Shown: positions 22,565 to 34,339, counted from the stretch's first letter. The stretch: 64,000 bases of DNA from Meghimatium bilineatum (GCA_034231615.1 CM067316.1:27146093-27210092), one strand, 5' to 3'. Notes: generated by a model not told the origin, from the sequence alone. Program-made: numbers and translations.

Positions 22565-23590
22565 TTTTGGCTACTGCTGTATGAGTTCTTGTATCATTTC
22601 CCTCGGTTCTAGTACCTGTCCGTGACTGTGGCTAATAATGTATGAGTTCTTGTATCGTTCCCTCGGTTCTAGTACATGCCTGTGACTGTGGCTAATAATG
22701 TATGAGTTCTTGTATCGTTCCCTCGGTTCTAGTACCTGCCCGTGACTGTGGCTAATAATGTATGAGTTCTTGTATCGTTCCCTCGGTTCTAGTAACTGCC
22801 CGTGACTGTGGCTAATAATGTATGAGTTCTTGTATCGTTCCCTCGGTTCTAGTACCTGCCTGTGACTGTGGCTAATAATGTATGAGTTCTTGTATCGTTC
22901 CTTCGGTTCTAGTACCTGCCCGTGACTGTGGCTAATAATGTATGAGTTCTTGTATCGTTCCCTCGGTTCTAGTACCTGCCCGTGACTGTGGCTAATAATG
23001 TATGAGTTCTTTTATCATTCCCTCGGTTCTAGTACCTGCCCGTGACTGTGGCTAATAATGTATGAGTTCTTGTATCGTTCCCTCGGTTCTAGTACCTGCC
23101 CGTGACTGTGGCTAATAATGTATGAGTTCTTGTATCTTTCCCTCGGTTCTAGTACCTGCCCGTGACTGTGGCTAATAATGTATTTCTTGTATCTTTCCCT
23201 CGGTTCTAGTATCTGCCCGTGACTGTGGCTAATAATGTATGAGTTCTTGTATCGTTTCCCTCGGTTCTAGTACCTGCCCGTGACTGTGGCTAATAATGTA
23301 TGAGTTCTTGTATCGTTCCCTCGGTTCTAGTACCTGCCTGTGACTGTGGCTAATAATGTATGAGTTCTTGTATCGTTCCCTCGGTTCTAGTACCTGCCTG
23401 TGACTGTGGCTAATAATGTATGAGTTCTTGTATCGTTCCCTCGGTTCTAGTACCTGCCTGTGACTGTGGCTAATAATGTATGAGTTCTTGTATCGTTCCC
23501 TCGGTTCTAGTACCTGCCTGTGACTGTGGCTAATAATGTATGAGTTCTTGTATCGTTCCCTCGGTTCTAGTACCTGCCCGTGACTGTGGC
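22565..23590. repeat. 60-bp minisatellite, 17 units
   Basis: The unit begins TGACTGTGGCTAATAATGTA and runs through TGAGTTCTTGTATCGTTCCC and TCGGTTCTAGTACCTGCCCG. Copies are nearly identical, so the array is young. The minus-strand open frame (SHSHRQVLEPRERYKNSYII) is repeat-driven. Confidence 0.96.
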
Positions 23591-24074
23591 AGCGTCTGAC
23601 TGTGGCTATGATGTATGAGATCGTGTATGACTCCCTCAGCTCTAGAGGCAGCCAGTCACTAGATTTCCTAACTGTATCATAACATTTGCCCAATGTTTTC
23701 TCTCTGTGCTTGCTTCCACCAATTTACTTCCTATTCTTACTTCTTCTAGCTCACAAACTTTGAGAAGGGTATCTTCTAATTCATGCTCTGATTGAACTCC
23801 TTTACAATCCGACTCTCAATCACAATCACCAATCACAGGAGTCACTTCCGACGCTTCAATATTTAATGCAACATTTCTCCATGTTCAAGATTATATCATT
23901 TTGATGGATCGACCATTTTGAGCGAGATGGTGATTATGTTGTAACTTAAGCAACATTATGTTCTTGTGCTACGCTATGAGATTCTGCGGCATTAAATATT
24001 GGCATGGAATATTGGTTGAAGAATTTCAACAAGCAAAGATAGTATGACAACGTGTATATAAAAGCAAATAATAG

Positions 24075-24355
24075 ACAAGGATATTTTACTCTAGTACAAG
24101 GATATATTTAAAAAAACAACTAGTGCAAGGATATATGAATCTAGTATTATGATGTGTGAATCAAGTGCACGAACATGCGAATATAGTGCAAGAATATGTG
24201 AATCTGGTGCAATAATATGTAAATCTAATGCACGGATATGTGAATTTAATGCAAAGATATATAAATCTAGTGCATGGATATGTGAATTTAATGCAAAACT
24301 ATATATAAATCTAGTGCACGGATATGTGAATTTAATGCAAAGATATATAAATCTA
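24075..24355. repeat. About 21-bp diverged minisatellite
   Basis: Repeated GTGCAAGGATATGTGAATCT-like units occur, with alternating GTGCACGGATATG and ATGCAAAGATATATA forms. Confidence 0.85.
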
Positions 24356-24389
24356 AAAGGAATTTTCTTATCAATATCAGAAAGAAATA

Positions 24390-24610
24390 GTCCACATTTA
24401 TTGACAACGTTCTGAGACGGGGAGATTTAGGAATACAACGTAACAGTGAAATTGAGAGAGAAAAAGAGACCAAACAGCAAAGAAAGAAGATACTGAATAC
24501 TTTATCAACATGGCATGGTAGAAAGTCAACAGTAAAGTTGATACACAGTTCCGCAGATAGTGTTATGAAGATTGATGATTGCCTACTATAACCAGCACAA
24601 CACATGATGA
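24390..24610 (+). mobile_element. LINE 3' end fragment
   Basis: The + frame reads KKILNTLSTWHGRKSTVKLI then HSSADSVMK, matching KLLDGLVSWHSRSSPTELI at 57880 and KILDSLTTWHGKETTTTLI at 34420. A CATGATGATAATG tail follows. Confidence 0.65.
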
Positions 24611-24614
24611 TAAT

Positions 24615-25010
24615 GAAGTAATTGCATCTTTTCGATACGTTGGTCTGGATACTTCAAATTATGTATGTCCACAGTACTACGGACAGGTTGAATAAAAAAA
24701 ATTAAGGGAACAGTCATTTGCCTAAAGGCATCGTATCATATGGAAACAGTAACAGCCGAAGTACAATAATTGACACAAGACGAGGAACACAAAAGTGTTG
24801 AGAAACTAAAAACAATAAAAGCATTTTATAACGGATGTCTACATTTCTTCATCCCATCTGCCGCAGTTCTTGTCAGTCCTTCTTGTATACTTTTATTGAA
24901 AATATTTTTTCGTAGAAATGTTCATTCAGTCTGCACGTGTACAAATTTCGCACTTCAGAATGTTAAAATATCACACCAGTATAAAATTAATTATCATTAT
25001 TTGTTCTGTT
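24615..25010. other. Intronic sequence before exon 8
   Basis: No gene or repeat was recognised apart from the adjacent LINE tail. Confidence 0.4.
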
Positions 25011-25018
25011 CTGATCAG

Positions 25019-25135
25019 GACCAGATGTCCACTCTGGCACGAACTATGAAGGCAACAGTGACCAAAAGTAATATGAAAGAGAAACTCAGGGCGGGATCAC
25101 AATACTTGAACAAACTTCGAAATTTGTCTACAGAG
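25019..25135 (+). CDS. OTOF: Otoferlin-like exon 8: FerA C-terminal helix
   Basis: This encodes DQMSTLARTMKATVTKSNMK, then EKLRAGSQYLNKLRNLSTE. In otoferlin the equivalent is the helical segment ending FLQKLRFLADEPQ. A basic amphipathic helix is expected. Acceptor TCTGATCAG, donor GTGATG (weak at its last positions); phase 0 at both ends. Confidence 0.9.
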
Positions 25136-25854
25136 GTGATGTTTATGTTCTCATTTAACATTGTGATGTCATCATTGGCAATAATGTCCTCTATTCGTTG
25201 TGTGTCCTTTTTGTATCATTTATAGAGTCCTTACACATATTTGAAACACACAGAAAAAGCCATCAACACAGAACTCTTCCACCTCCGACGCCTGTTATAA
25301 AAGAAATATAAACGCATTGTTACTTAAAATGGTCGAAATGTGTATGTGTGTCTTGTTCTGAGGATTTCTAAAGCATTCATTATTGTTTTTAATTTGTTTA
25401 CTAGTTATAACTGGGCGATATTTTTATAAACAGTTATTTGTTTTAGGATTCTGAAAAAGAGTTTAACTACATGTGTTATATGCAACCTAGAGTTTAATAT
25501 GGTTTATGATACTGAAATAGAGTTTCACTACATGTTTTATATGACAATCAATACAAGGTAACTGCGTGAAACGTAACAACAATTATACTTACGTAAAACA
25601 CAGGTTTATATTTCGTTTCAATGGGATACGACAGACTATAACTAAAACTAGTAGGTAATGATGGGAAATGATGAGCACACAAGAAATCATAAAAATTACA
25701 ATACACAAATCACATTCAACGTTTCAACCAAATGGCCTTTATCAAAACACAAACAAAACATCAAAAGACGACGAATGGAATAATTTTCACAACATCCTAC
25801 GGAATCCAACATCCAAAAATATATTTTGTCGAAGATGGATTTTTTTGCGAAAAT

Positions 25855-25985
25855 ATAACAGCGACACAACACATTTCCATTCTCTGGACTACATACTACT
25901 GGAAATCTAATAGTACCATGGAACTGATACATGAGATCTACCGGGAGTTTGAGAATGAACGCGGAAGAAGACGAAAATGTGGTCA
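25855..25985 (-). repeat. Dispersed repeat family A, inverted copy
   Basis: The + strand carries CATTTCCATTCTCTGGACTA, CTACTGGAAATCTAATAG and GGGAGTTTGAGAATGAACGC, the complement of the blocks at 53490-53600. Confidence 0.6.
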
Positions 25986-26052
25986 ACAAATCTATAAAAA
26001 TGCAGTTTTTCGCTCTGAAAATATGAAAAGAAAATTAGGAAGTTTGTTTGGG

Positions 26053-26190
26053 TGAAGGGGGGGGGGGAGTTGGGGAGCATGGTTTAGAATTGTACCTAAA
26101 TCCTTGACAATTTGTTGACTCGATGGGGCTACCACGGTGGAAATTTAAAAAAATTGCTCCCTCCCCCCCCCCCCCAAAAAAAAATGTTGA
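26053..26190. repeat. G-run/C-run inverted pair
   Basis: A run of about 12 G (26055-26066) faces a run of about 13 C (26163-26175) roughly 100 bases away. They can pair in RNA or single-stranded DNA; the flanks match poorly. Confidence 0.5.
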
Positions 26191-26387
26191 CGACTAAACT
26201 GGTTTATCAATAGGTTTATCAATATCTACACATTTTGTCATGGATAAAGGATTTAATGAAGCATATTCCGTGTTTAATCAAGACATTCGGTGTAAGTTCC
26301 CAGTCTAGAAAATCAGGTGAGTATAATGTATGACATAACAAGTACATACACAAGTATATTAAACATATATTTATATCACTTGCGCAG

Positions 26388-26540
26388 CCTCAACATGCGC
26401 TTCCTGATGTGTTTATCTGGATGGTGAGCAATAATAAGAGAATTGCCTACCAACGTATCCCTGCCCGACATATTATCTACAGTATTGTCGATGAGGAGAG
26501 AGGTCAAGACTGTGGAAAGCCTCTGACATTGTTGTTGAAG
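26388..26540 (+). CDS. OTOF: Otoferlin-like exon 9: FerB domain, first part
   Basis: It reads PQHALPDVFIWMVSNNKRIA, then YQRIPARHIIYSIVDEERG and QDCGKPLTLLLK. This is the most conserved block of ferlin FerB (PDVFIWM-SNNKRIAY-R-P). Acceptor TTGCGCAG, donor GTATGT; phase 0 on both sides. Confidence 0.95.
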
Positions 26541-27413
26541 GTATGTTGCTGTATATTGTGTTGAATGTAGAAAGTTTCTGAGCATCAGCAACTACTGACA
26601 GATCAGATGAAATACGCAATCTCACAACTATAGCACATTTCACTAACTTTGTCCAACTTTCAAAATTATTTATCTCAGTAAATATATAACGCATATAATT
26701 GAAATTGCGTGCGTGAATGTTAAATGCTATAAAGTTGTATAAACGCTATAAATTACATTTTTCATTAAAAAGCATTCAATAGTTTTATTTTCATTTTTAA
26801 GATATATCAAAAGTTCTCAACCCACATCTAACACACGTTTTAAAAGATGTTTACAGTCATTTATAAAGCCCCATTTATACATGATTGGATTATCTTACAC
26901 TTGGCACGATTTAATCGTGAAATTGCACTGTTTTGTACTCTTTAACACAAAACAGACGGTGTTTAGGGTTGTATCCGTTGTAGCATGTGAAGTGGTAAAC
27001 CTTTTTTCCCCTTGAGATAAAATAATTAGTAGTCCGGCAAAGATTAATCATTTCATTCGTTTATAAATACTCGACGTGATGCAAAACATGCAAAATATAT
27101 GTTTATAACATCATATGCAAAAAGTGGTTATGTATAATGATTATATATGTTAGATGATTAATCAGATAATTGCATGTGTTTAAGGATAAAGCTAGTAAAC
27201 GCGCTATAAGATTAGTCGCAATTTATCTCTTTTAAAACACGTCTTTTGTCTTGGAAAAATTTTATCTTTAAAAATGTATTTTGCTCATCTCTGGAGTTTC
27301 CTTCTAACTTTGTGTTTTATTAGCTAGAATTGTTCAACTTTTCCTTCTAACTTTGTGTGTCGTTTGCTAGAATTGCTCACCTTTTCCTTATATTAATGTC
27401 TTCTTGCCAATTT
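26541..27413. other. Intronic sequence, nothing recognised
   Basis: AT-rich with no array or coding motif that was recognised. Confidence 0.45.
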
Positions 27414-28776
27414 CCAAGACAAAATATCCCCAGACAAAATATACCAAGACAAAATATTTTTAGGACAAAATATTTCAGGACAAAATATTCCCAGACAAAA
27501 TATACCGGACAAAATATTCTCAAGACAAAATATTCTCAGACAAAATATACTAGACAAAATATTCCAGACACAATATCCCCAAGACTAAATACAAAAATAA
27601 TATATATAGTATTTCATATATAAACTGTAATAAACATTAATGAACAATATAACTAGTAAATATTTATAATAAAGTCTTCAAATGATATGAATTGTCTCAT
27701 ACATGATCCACAAAATTAGTGCTCAGAACACGTGCTATGATTTTGAACAAGTTGATAGGTTCTGCTGGATCGTACCGTGCAATCATGTTTTAATAGCATC
27801 ATCGACACGTTGGTAAACTTTTCATTTCTTTGTTGTTGTTTGACCAGTGGCAATCTGATTTCTCAAAAATACAAATGTATGTTGTTGTTACTGTAACATC
27901 CGGGCAAGTCTTGCTGCTGTTGGATGAGATACGTTCACCATTGAATTAAATGCATTGTGCCAACCTTCAACAGCGTTGTTGCTTCTTGGAAGTTTATTCA
28001 TGACACGATTATGTTGATTCCAAAGGCTCATTGGAAATCGAGACTGCGTACGGCGATCACGATGAATCCGTAAAATGAAGAACATGAGGAAATCCAGGTC
28101 TGAGAATAGATCAGTATTGGTGAATTATTCGAAAACAGTAATGACACCAATTTCTGGAATGAATGTCAAAGTCATCAGTTGTTCGACTGAATAATTTTCA
28201 TCAGAGATGTACAATATCGTTGTGCCCCCAGATTGTTGTATTCGCCAAACATTCTGTCCAAAGTGAAAATAACATCATGATTCTTGAGCTCGTAGAAATG
28301 CACATTCAAAAGCTTTAATTTCAGCTAATTAAAAATCAGTAACTATTGATGGAGCTGCATTTCCGTTACTTCCCAGTTCTTTGATATGCTGAAGCATGCG
28401 GCAGTACATTACTTCACTATGACCAGACAAATGTGCACATAAACATGGGATGACTCGGAATGTCCATCAGAAAACTAATGTCTGCTCTGAAAAATAAAAT
28501 CAACATCTTCCTGTGCTGCAAATGAATGAAATCTGGCTCATTCACACACAGAAGAAGACTACAGTGGACTGTATTTATATATTCATCAATGTGTTAATTG
28601 ATCCTATTTCGCAGAACATGTCTGCAAATATCTTGGGAATATTTTTGTCCAGATAATATTTTGTCTTGGGTTATTTAGTCTGGGTATATGTTGTGTTGGG
28701 ATATTTTGTCTTGGGGATATTTTGTCTGATATATTTTGTCCGGTAGATTTTGCCTGGGAATATTTTGTCATGGAGC
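27414..28776 (-). mobile_element. Decayed MULE-type DNA transposon with tandem-repeat ends
   Basis: The left end (27414-27590) is about 12 tandem copies of a GACAAAATATTCC-like unit. The right end (about 28645-28776) is the same unit inverted (TATTTTGTCTTGG), so the ends form repetitive terminal inverted repeats. Between them a minus-strand protein reads EIKAFECAFLRAQE, CYFHFGQNVWRIQ, FIPEIGVITVFE and LPRSNNAVEGWHNAFNSM. CFFHF-Q--W-K and LPRTNN-VEGWH-AF are hallmarks of MULE transposases. Stops near 28340, 28285 and 28115 break the frame and the N-terminal half is missing. Flanking duplications are not clear. Confidence 0.8.
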
Positions 28777-28849
28777 CTATTTTTTTTTTTTATTTCAATT
28801 CGCAGTTCTCTTATGTACCATGGATTGATATATTTTGTTTACTAAGTGC

Positions 28850-28960
28850 ATTTATAGACTTTGTCTATTCCATGCATTGATAAACTGTGTCTATTCCATG
28901 CATTGATAAACTGTGTCTATTCCATGCATTGATAAACTGTATCTATTACGTGCATTGAGA
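28850..28960. repeat. 26-bp minisatellite, four units
   Basis: The unit is CTATTCCATGCATTGATAAA plus CTGTGT. Confidence 0.88.
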
Positions 28961-29250
28961 GATTTTATTAATTATGTCAATTGATATATTTTGTGTGCTA
29001 TAGTTTATTGAGAATAAGCCACGGCATCCTCTTTCAACCAAAGATAAATACCCATCGCGGCTACATGTGAGTATATGACCATCAAAACATATGGCAATTT
29101 AAAGTTTAGGTTATCCTGTCACACGTACCTGCCATAAGATATATGTTTTGTGGTACTTGGGCTGATCGATGTTCAAAGTGTCTGTGATGGAGACGTCTAC
29201 AGAGAGTTCATCTATAAATGTATAATACTTTCTTACAAATTATATTTTAG

Positions 29251-29443
29251 CTGCCTGGAAAAAAAGCCATGGGCTGTGCAGGTTGGACAATCCAGACCAA
29301 GCTACAGGTGTTCCTTTGGCTAGGCCTGTCCAAGCACAAGAAAGATTTTCTTAAGGGATTACCCAAAGGCTACGAAGAAACGAAGATGTTGAAGCTGGCA
29401 AGCAAACCGTCTGGAGTACCACCTCCTTTTGTACATTACAAAG
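29251..29443 (+). CDS. OTOF: Otoferlin-like exon 10: FerB end and pre-C2D linker
   Basis: This encodes [40 protein letters not shown] and YEETKMLK, then [11 protein letters not shown]. It matches otoferlin LPG-RGF-SAGWTVQAKL and LYLWLGLSKQRKDFL-GLP-G-EE. Acceptor TATATTTTAG; enters in phase 0 and ends in phase 1 before GTGAGA. Confidence 0.95.
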
Positions 29444-29499
29444 GTGAGATGTTGACACTACCCCATCTCATAGAAGATGAAAGTAATCCTAACATATCT

Positions 29500-29610
29500 G
29501 CTTCTTTTTGTGCGTTATATCTCAAACTCCTGCTTATTACCAAGATGTAGTGGAGAGAACGAAATGCGTTGTTTCATAGTTTGCAGTGTGTCTGCAATTT
29601 CTCCTCCTGT
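29500..29610 (+). repeat. Dispersed repeat family A, short copy
   Basis: TCTCAAACTCCTGCTTATTA, GATGTAGTGGAGAGAACG and GAAATGCGTTGTTTCATAGT correspond to blocks of the other copies. Confidence 0.55.
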
Positions 29611-30209
29611 GGGCTTAACACATTCAGACACATCACTTTTTTCGTTGACACTTTTATAGGATAACACAGCCAACTTTACTACAAACATAATTAATTGTAG
29701 TTTAAGACATGCACAGTAGATCATAATGTCGCTATGTTTTGATGTTTCCAGCCTTGACGACGTTATTTTGTAAGCTTGTCTGCATGATTGTTGTATTTCA
29801 TTGATTTCATGCGATTCCCAGGGTTAGCAGAGAACCAGGGTATTAGGAGAAAATGTGCATAAAAGATCTTGAGTCTGATACAGAGAGCTGGATGATAACA
29901 GGAGAAAATGTTCAGAGAAGATAGTGAGAAACTATTTCAGCGAATAATAAGAGAACATGTCCATAGAAGATCATCAGAAACTGAGACTCCACACTGACAT
30001 TTGTTATAGCACAATTAAAGAGGCCAGAAAGTTAAGTTCCTGAACGTGTAGATAAGCATGTTATCTACCAGTACATCAGATTATGCTTGTTTAATCGTGT
30101 ATTTGCATGTCATGTACAGAACAACGTGATACGTTCGCCATGAGTTGTATTTCCTCACATACTGACACACGCTTGTCTTATATACTCATGTATTGTTTGT
30201 TCTTCACAG
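29611..30209. other. Intronic sequence, nothing recognised
   Basis: It contains weak GGAGAAAATGT repeats near 29845-29955 and no coding signal. Confidence 0.45.
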
Positions 30210-30334
30210 AACGACAATCATTCCAGCTCAGGGCTCACATGTATCAAGCTAGACAACTCATAGGATCTGATGCGTCTGGACTGTCGGATCCATTCGCTCG
30301 GATCGCTTTCTCTGACCAAAGCATTGCTACGCAG
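30210..30334 (+). CDS. OTOF: Otoferlin-like exon 11: C2D domain, first part
   Basis: It reads [20 protein letters not shown], then [18 protein letters not shown] and IATQ. This matches otoferlin C2D ([22 protein letters not shown]) and includes the loop-1 aspartates SD and SDP that bind calcium in C2 domains. Acceptor TTCTTCACAG; it enters in phase 1 and ends in phase 0 with GCTACGCAG before GTTAGT. The exon-intron junction is the seed of the 28-bp array that follows. Confidence 0.95.
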
Positions 30335-30940
30335 GTTAGTTTGACAAAGCATTTCTACTCAGGTTAGTTTGACAAAGCATTTCTACGAAGGTTAGTTTGA
30401 CAAAACATGGCTACGCGGGTTAGTTTGACAAAGCATTACTACGCAGCTTAGTCTGATTTCATAATACGCAGGTTAGTTTGTTAAAGCATTACTACGCAGG
30501 TTAGTTTGATAAAGCATTACTACGCAGGTTAGTTTGATAAAGCATTACTACGCAGGTTAGTTTGATAAAGCATTGCTACGCAGGTTAGTTTGATAAAGCA
30601 TTACTACGCAGGTTAGTTTGATAAAGCATTACTACACAGGTTAGTTTGATTAAGCATAATACGCAGGTTAGTTTGATAAAGCATTACTACGCAGGTTAGT
30701 TTGATAAAGCATTGCTACGCAGGTTAGTTTGATTAAGCATTACTACGCAGGTTAGTTTGATAAAGCATTACTACGCAGGTTAGTTTGATTAAGCATAATA
30801 CGCAGGTTAGTTTGATAAAGCATAATACGCAGGTTAGTTTGACAAAACATGGCTACGCAGGTTAGTTTGACAAAGCATTGCTTCGCAGGTTAGTTTGACA
30901 AAACATGGCTACGCAGGTTAGTTTGACAATCATTGAAATT
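30318..30940. repeat. 28-bp array made from an exon-intron junction
   Basis: About 22 units of AAAGCATTGCTACGCAG + GTTAGTTTGAT. The first unit contains the last 17 coding bases of exon 11 and its real 5' splice site; later units repeat both in the intron. Most units keep CAG-GTTAGT intact. Some lose three bases (AAGCATAATACGCAG). Confidence 0.95.
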
Positions 30941-31349
30941 AAGTGAGACAATTTTATCATTTTCGCAGTCTACATAAACATTCAGCTATTGTTTCGATGA
31001 TGCATGACCTGCGAAGATAATTAATTAGGACCCCATTGGCTAAATCTCTGTTATTGTTGGGCTTCAGGTGGTCACTATTTGTTTACTTGGAATAGCATGC
31101 CAAAAATAGTCAAGGCGACTTCAAGTATATAAATAGTGACCAACCAAAACCAAACAATAATTAAAAGACTTAACTAATAAAATCCTAATTAATTCTGTTG
31201 GAAGGTCTTCTATACCGTCAACGGTCTCGGGTTATATGTATGCGTGAATGTAACCATTGAGAAGGTGGCTCTATGATAGTTCCTCTTGTGATTGTGCCTA
31301 GGAGATTCAAAGTAGCTAGTCTTGTTACCTATTCTAACGTTGTATTGTT

Positions 31350-31460
31350 ATATCCAATCCATATGGTGGGTAACTATATATCCAATCCATATGGTGGGTA
31401 ACTATATATATCCAATCCATATGGTGGGTAGGCATAGATGCAATCAATATGGTGGGTAAT
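31350..31460. repeat. About 29-bp minisatellite, four units
   Basis: The unit is TCCAATCCATATGGTGGGTA plus ACTATATA. Confidence 0.88.
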
Positions 31461-31594
31461 TATATATGGAATAATTCTATTCTAGTATTCTGTGTATGTG
31501 CATGTGTGATAAGTAGATAGATATCTCTTTTACGGTGTGTGCGTATATTAATATATTTATGTAGGTAAATAATCTCCTTTAATTACAAAGAACA

Positions 31595-31860
31595 TGTCAT
31601 TACTGTAGAAAATACCGTTACTGTAGAACATAACATTACTGTAGAACATGACATTACTGTAGAACATGACATTACTGTAGAACATGCCATTACTGTAGAA
31701 CATGACATTACTGTAGAACATGACATTACTGTAGAACATGACATTACTGTAGAACATGCCATTACTGTAGAACATGACATTACTGTAGAACATGACATTA
31801 CTGTAGAACATGACATTACTTTAGAACATGACATTACTGTAGAACATGCCATTACTGTAC
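31595..31860. repeat. 18-bp minisatellite next to an exon
   Basis: About 14 units of GTAGAACATGACATTACT, with GCCATT variants at regular intervals. It ends about 40 bases before exon 12. The long minus-strand frames are in-phase repeats. Confidence 0.94.
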
Positions 31861-31900
31861 AATTTAATTCTACTGTATATTTTTCCACAATGTGGCCAAG

Positions 31901-32035
31901 GTGATAGAGCAGACCCTGAGTCCAACATGGGACGAGATGCTGATCATGAAAGAAGTAGTTATGTATGGTCTCTTGGAAGAAATAGTGGATGATCCCCCCG
32001 CCATTGTTGTGGAGATCTTTGATCAGGACAAAGTG
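31901..32035 (+). CDS. OTOF: Otoferlin-like exon 12: C2D domain, middle
   Basis: It reads VIEQTLSPTWDEMLIMKEV, then VMYGLLEEIVDDPPAIVVEI and FDQDKV. It matches otoferlin LNETLCPTWDQML, then DDPPIIVIEIYDQDSM. FDQD supplies the loop-3 calcium-ligand aspartates. The acceptor GTGGCCAAG is unusual: A rather than C/T before AG, with a TTTTTCC tract 15 bases upstream. Phase 0 at both ends; donor GTAAGT. Confidence 0.94.
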
Positions 32036-32224
32036 GTAAGTTGTTAGTTCATGTTTCGTGAGGTCTACGTGTAGCTCATCATTCATTACACTTATCATGT
32101 TGTAGATATTTCATGATTCTTATACATGTCATCATTCAGTGGACATACAGATTCTCTTGTAACATCTATAAAGGTACCATTACTTTGTTTCAGTTGTTTT
32201 TTTTTGTTGAATATTCTCGAAAGT

Positions 32225-32605
32225 TTTCTTTCAGACTGAGAACGTAATCGGCATTTGTGCAATACTTTCTTACCGAGAAGGTAATTGGTAGTTGGGCAAT
32301 ACTTGCTTACCAAGAAGGTAGTCATTAGTTGGGCAATACTTGCTTACCAAGAAGGTAGTCATTATTTGGGCAATACTTGCTTACCAAGAAGGTAGTCATT
32401 AGTTGGGCAATACTTGCTTACCAAGAAGGTAATTACTTTTTGCGCAATATTTTCTTACCAAGAAGGTAATCAGTAGTTGGGAAATACGTGCGTACCAAGC
32501 CAAGAAGGTAGTCAGTAGTTGGGCAATACTTGCTTACCAAGAATGTAGTCAGTAGTTGGGCAATACTTGCTTACCAAGAAGGTAGTCAGTAGTTGGGCAA
32601 TATTT
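32225..32605. repeat. 37-bp minisatellite, ten units
   Basis: The unit is AAGAAGGTAGTCAGTAGTTG plus GGCAATACTTGCTTACC. Each unit carries AAG-GTAGTC or AAG-GTAATC, a donor-like sequence. Confidence 0.93.
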
Positions 32606-32699
32606 TGAGATGCAACCACTTACTTACGAGATTTACATTTCAAGATGAAGTTCCTATTATGCATATCCGTAGATAGTGAGGAAGTGAACTCCCTAGACT

Positions 32700-32955
32700 T
32701 TTGAAGTCAAAACATGACATATAGTACTAGGAAACATAAGCTACAGTACTGAGAAACATGACATATAGTACTAGGAAACATGAGCTACAGTACTGAGAAA
32801 CATGACATATAGTACTAGGAAACATGAGCTACAGTACTGAGAAACATGACATATAGTACTAGGAAACATGAGCTACAGTACTGAGAAACATGACATATAG
32901 TACTAGGAAACATGAGCTACAGTACTGAGAAACATGACAAAGAGTACTAGGAAAC
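32700..32955. repeat. 44-bp dimeric minisatellite
   Basis: Two related 22-bp halves, GAAACATGACATATAGTACT-AG and GAAACATGAGCTACAGTACT-GA, alternate strictly, so the dimer is the unit of amplification. Confidence 0.94.
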
Positions 32956-33304
32956 GTAGAAACAGCGAGTAAAATCCCACCGATTCTGTAATGGTTTTCT
33001 TAAAGAAAGGACACACAGAAAATCCGACGCAGATGAAAGTCCTATTTTGTAGGTAAACTTCCACCTCCCTTACAGTAGAAGTATTTACGGCCCAGCTACT
33101 ATGTGTGGTCACCAGACATTGAGACATTTTGTGTGATTGTTCCCAACAAATATAATTTGATACAGTATACCTCAAAATCCCTTATTAACTGCCATCAAGT
33201 ACAAAGTCCGTTCTTTTAATATTAGAGACTATCTGAGTGAGGAGATGGTCATTTCTGTCTTTGGAAGTGAACATAGATTTGTTATTCAAATACCTACATC
33301 TCGA

Positions 33305-33450
33305 TTTGTGTCCTTCTTCTTCTTTGTTTGTTCTCAAACTCCTGCAGATTAATATGCTGTAGTTCTGAGAACGGAATGCTTTGTGTCTTGGTTTATATCT
33401 TTGATGGGATATCTGCGCCTTTCTGCATGATGTATCTATTTTCAGAGTAG
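33305..33450 (+). repeat. Dispersed repeat family A, copy
   Basis: TTGTTCTCAAACTCCTGCAG, ATTAATATGCTGTAGTTC, AGAACGGAATGCTTTGTGTC and GATATCTGCGCCTTTCTGC match the 14055 copy. Confidence 0.62.
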
Positions 33451-33679
33451 CTTCTTTGTTACTTTGACCCTATATGAGATGGGATAGCAAACTCGATCCC
33501 ATAACCTCCTTAGTCGACTCTTACTACTTGCATGAAAGGTAAAGAGTGTTGCTACTCCTTGCTTCCCTCTCAGACTCCAGATATAGACGGGTGTTATATC
33601 CACCAGGCAGTGGGAAGTTTTTCTTGAAGAATGTTCGAGGTAGAGAAAACAAATACCTACATAGTTTATGAATATCATA

Positions 33680-33960
33680 TGTGATCATATATTCACCATC
33701 ATCCAGTGGTAACACATTTACCTACCTCCAGTTTTGTTGGTGGTTGGTTGGTTGGTTGCTGCTCCAGCGGTCCATGGGCTCATGCCCTTTGTCCCAAGTG
33801 TGTTGTTAAATATACAATTTCTCTGTGGTCATAAATGTACCTACCTCCAATTGTGTTGTTAGATATACCATTCTTCAGTGGTTATAAATGTACCTACCTC
33901 CAATTGTGTTGTTAAATATACCATTCTTCAGTGGTCAGACATTTACCTAGTTTCTGTTGT
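33680..33960. repeat. About 55-bp repeat interrupted by a dispersed element
   Basis: Units with AAATGTACCTACCTCCAATT and GTGTTGTTAAATATACCATT surround an inverted GGTTGG-linked copy (33735-33810: GTTGGTTGGTTGCTGCTCCA then GCGGTCCATGGGCTCATGCC). Confidence 0.75.
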
Positions 33961-34339
33961 CAAATACATCCACATTGTCTTTTAGTGCTAGGAAACGTAC
34001 TGCCGTAAACACAATTTAACATGGAATTTTCTGTAATGGCAGTCACTCGTAATTAAATGCGCACGCATATTTTTAGAATGTTCACTCTGCGCTAACCGTA
34101 TCTCAATATTATGTGTCAGATGAAAGAACACTTGTCGTTTGAGAATGTTCTGTATAGAGAATTGTCTCAGAATAAAATGGGAGATAGACCCTGCATTAAA
34201 AAAGGATGCATGCAAGCACAAAATGATTATGAACATGCTTATCTAGAAGCAGATTACTCTAGAAAATGGTGAAGCCAGAATAATGCAACTTGCTGATGAA
34301 AAACATAATGTATGAAGGAATCAGCATATCATATCATCA

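Noticed and set aside
22565-23693. Arginine-rich repeated minus frame
   Set aside because: It comes from the 60-bp minisatellite. No start context, splice sites or non-repeat domain supports a gene.
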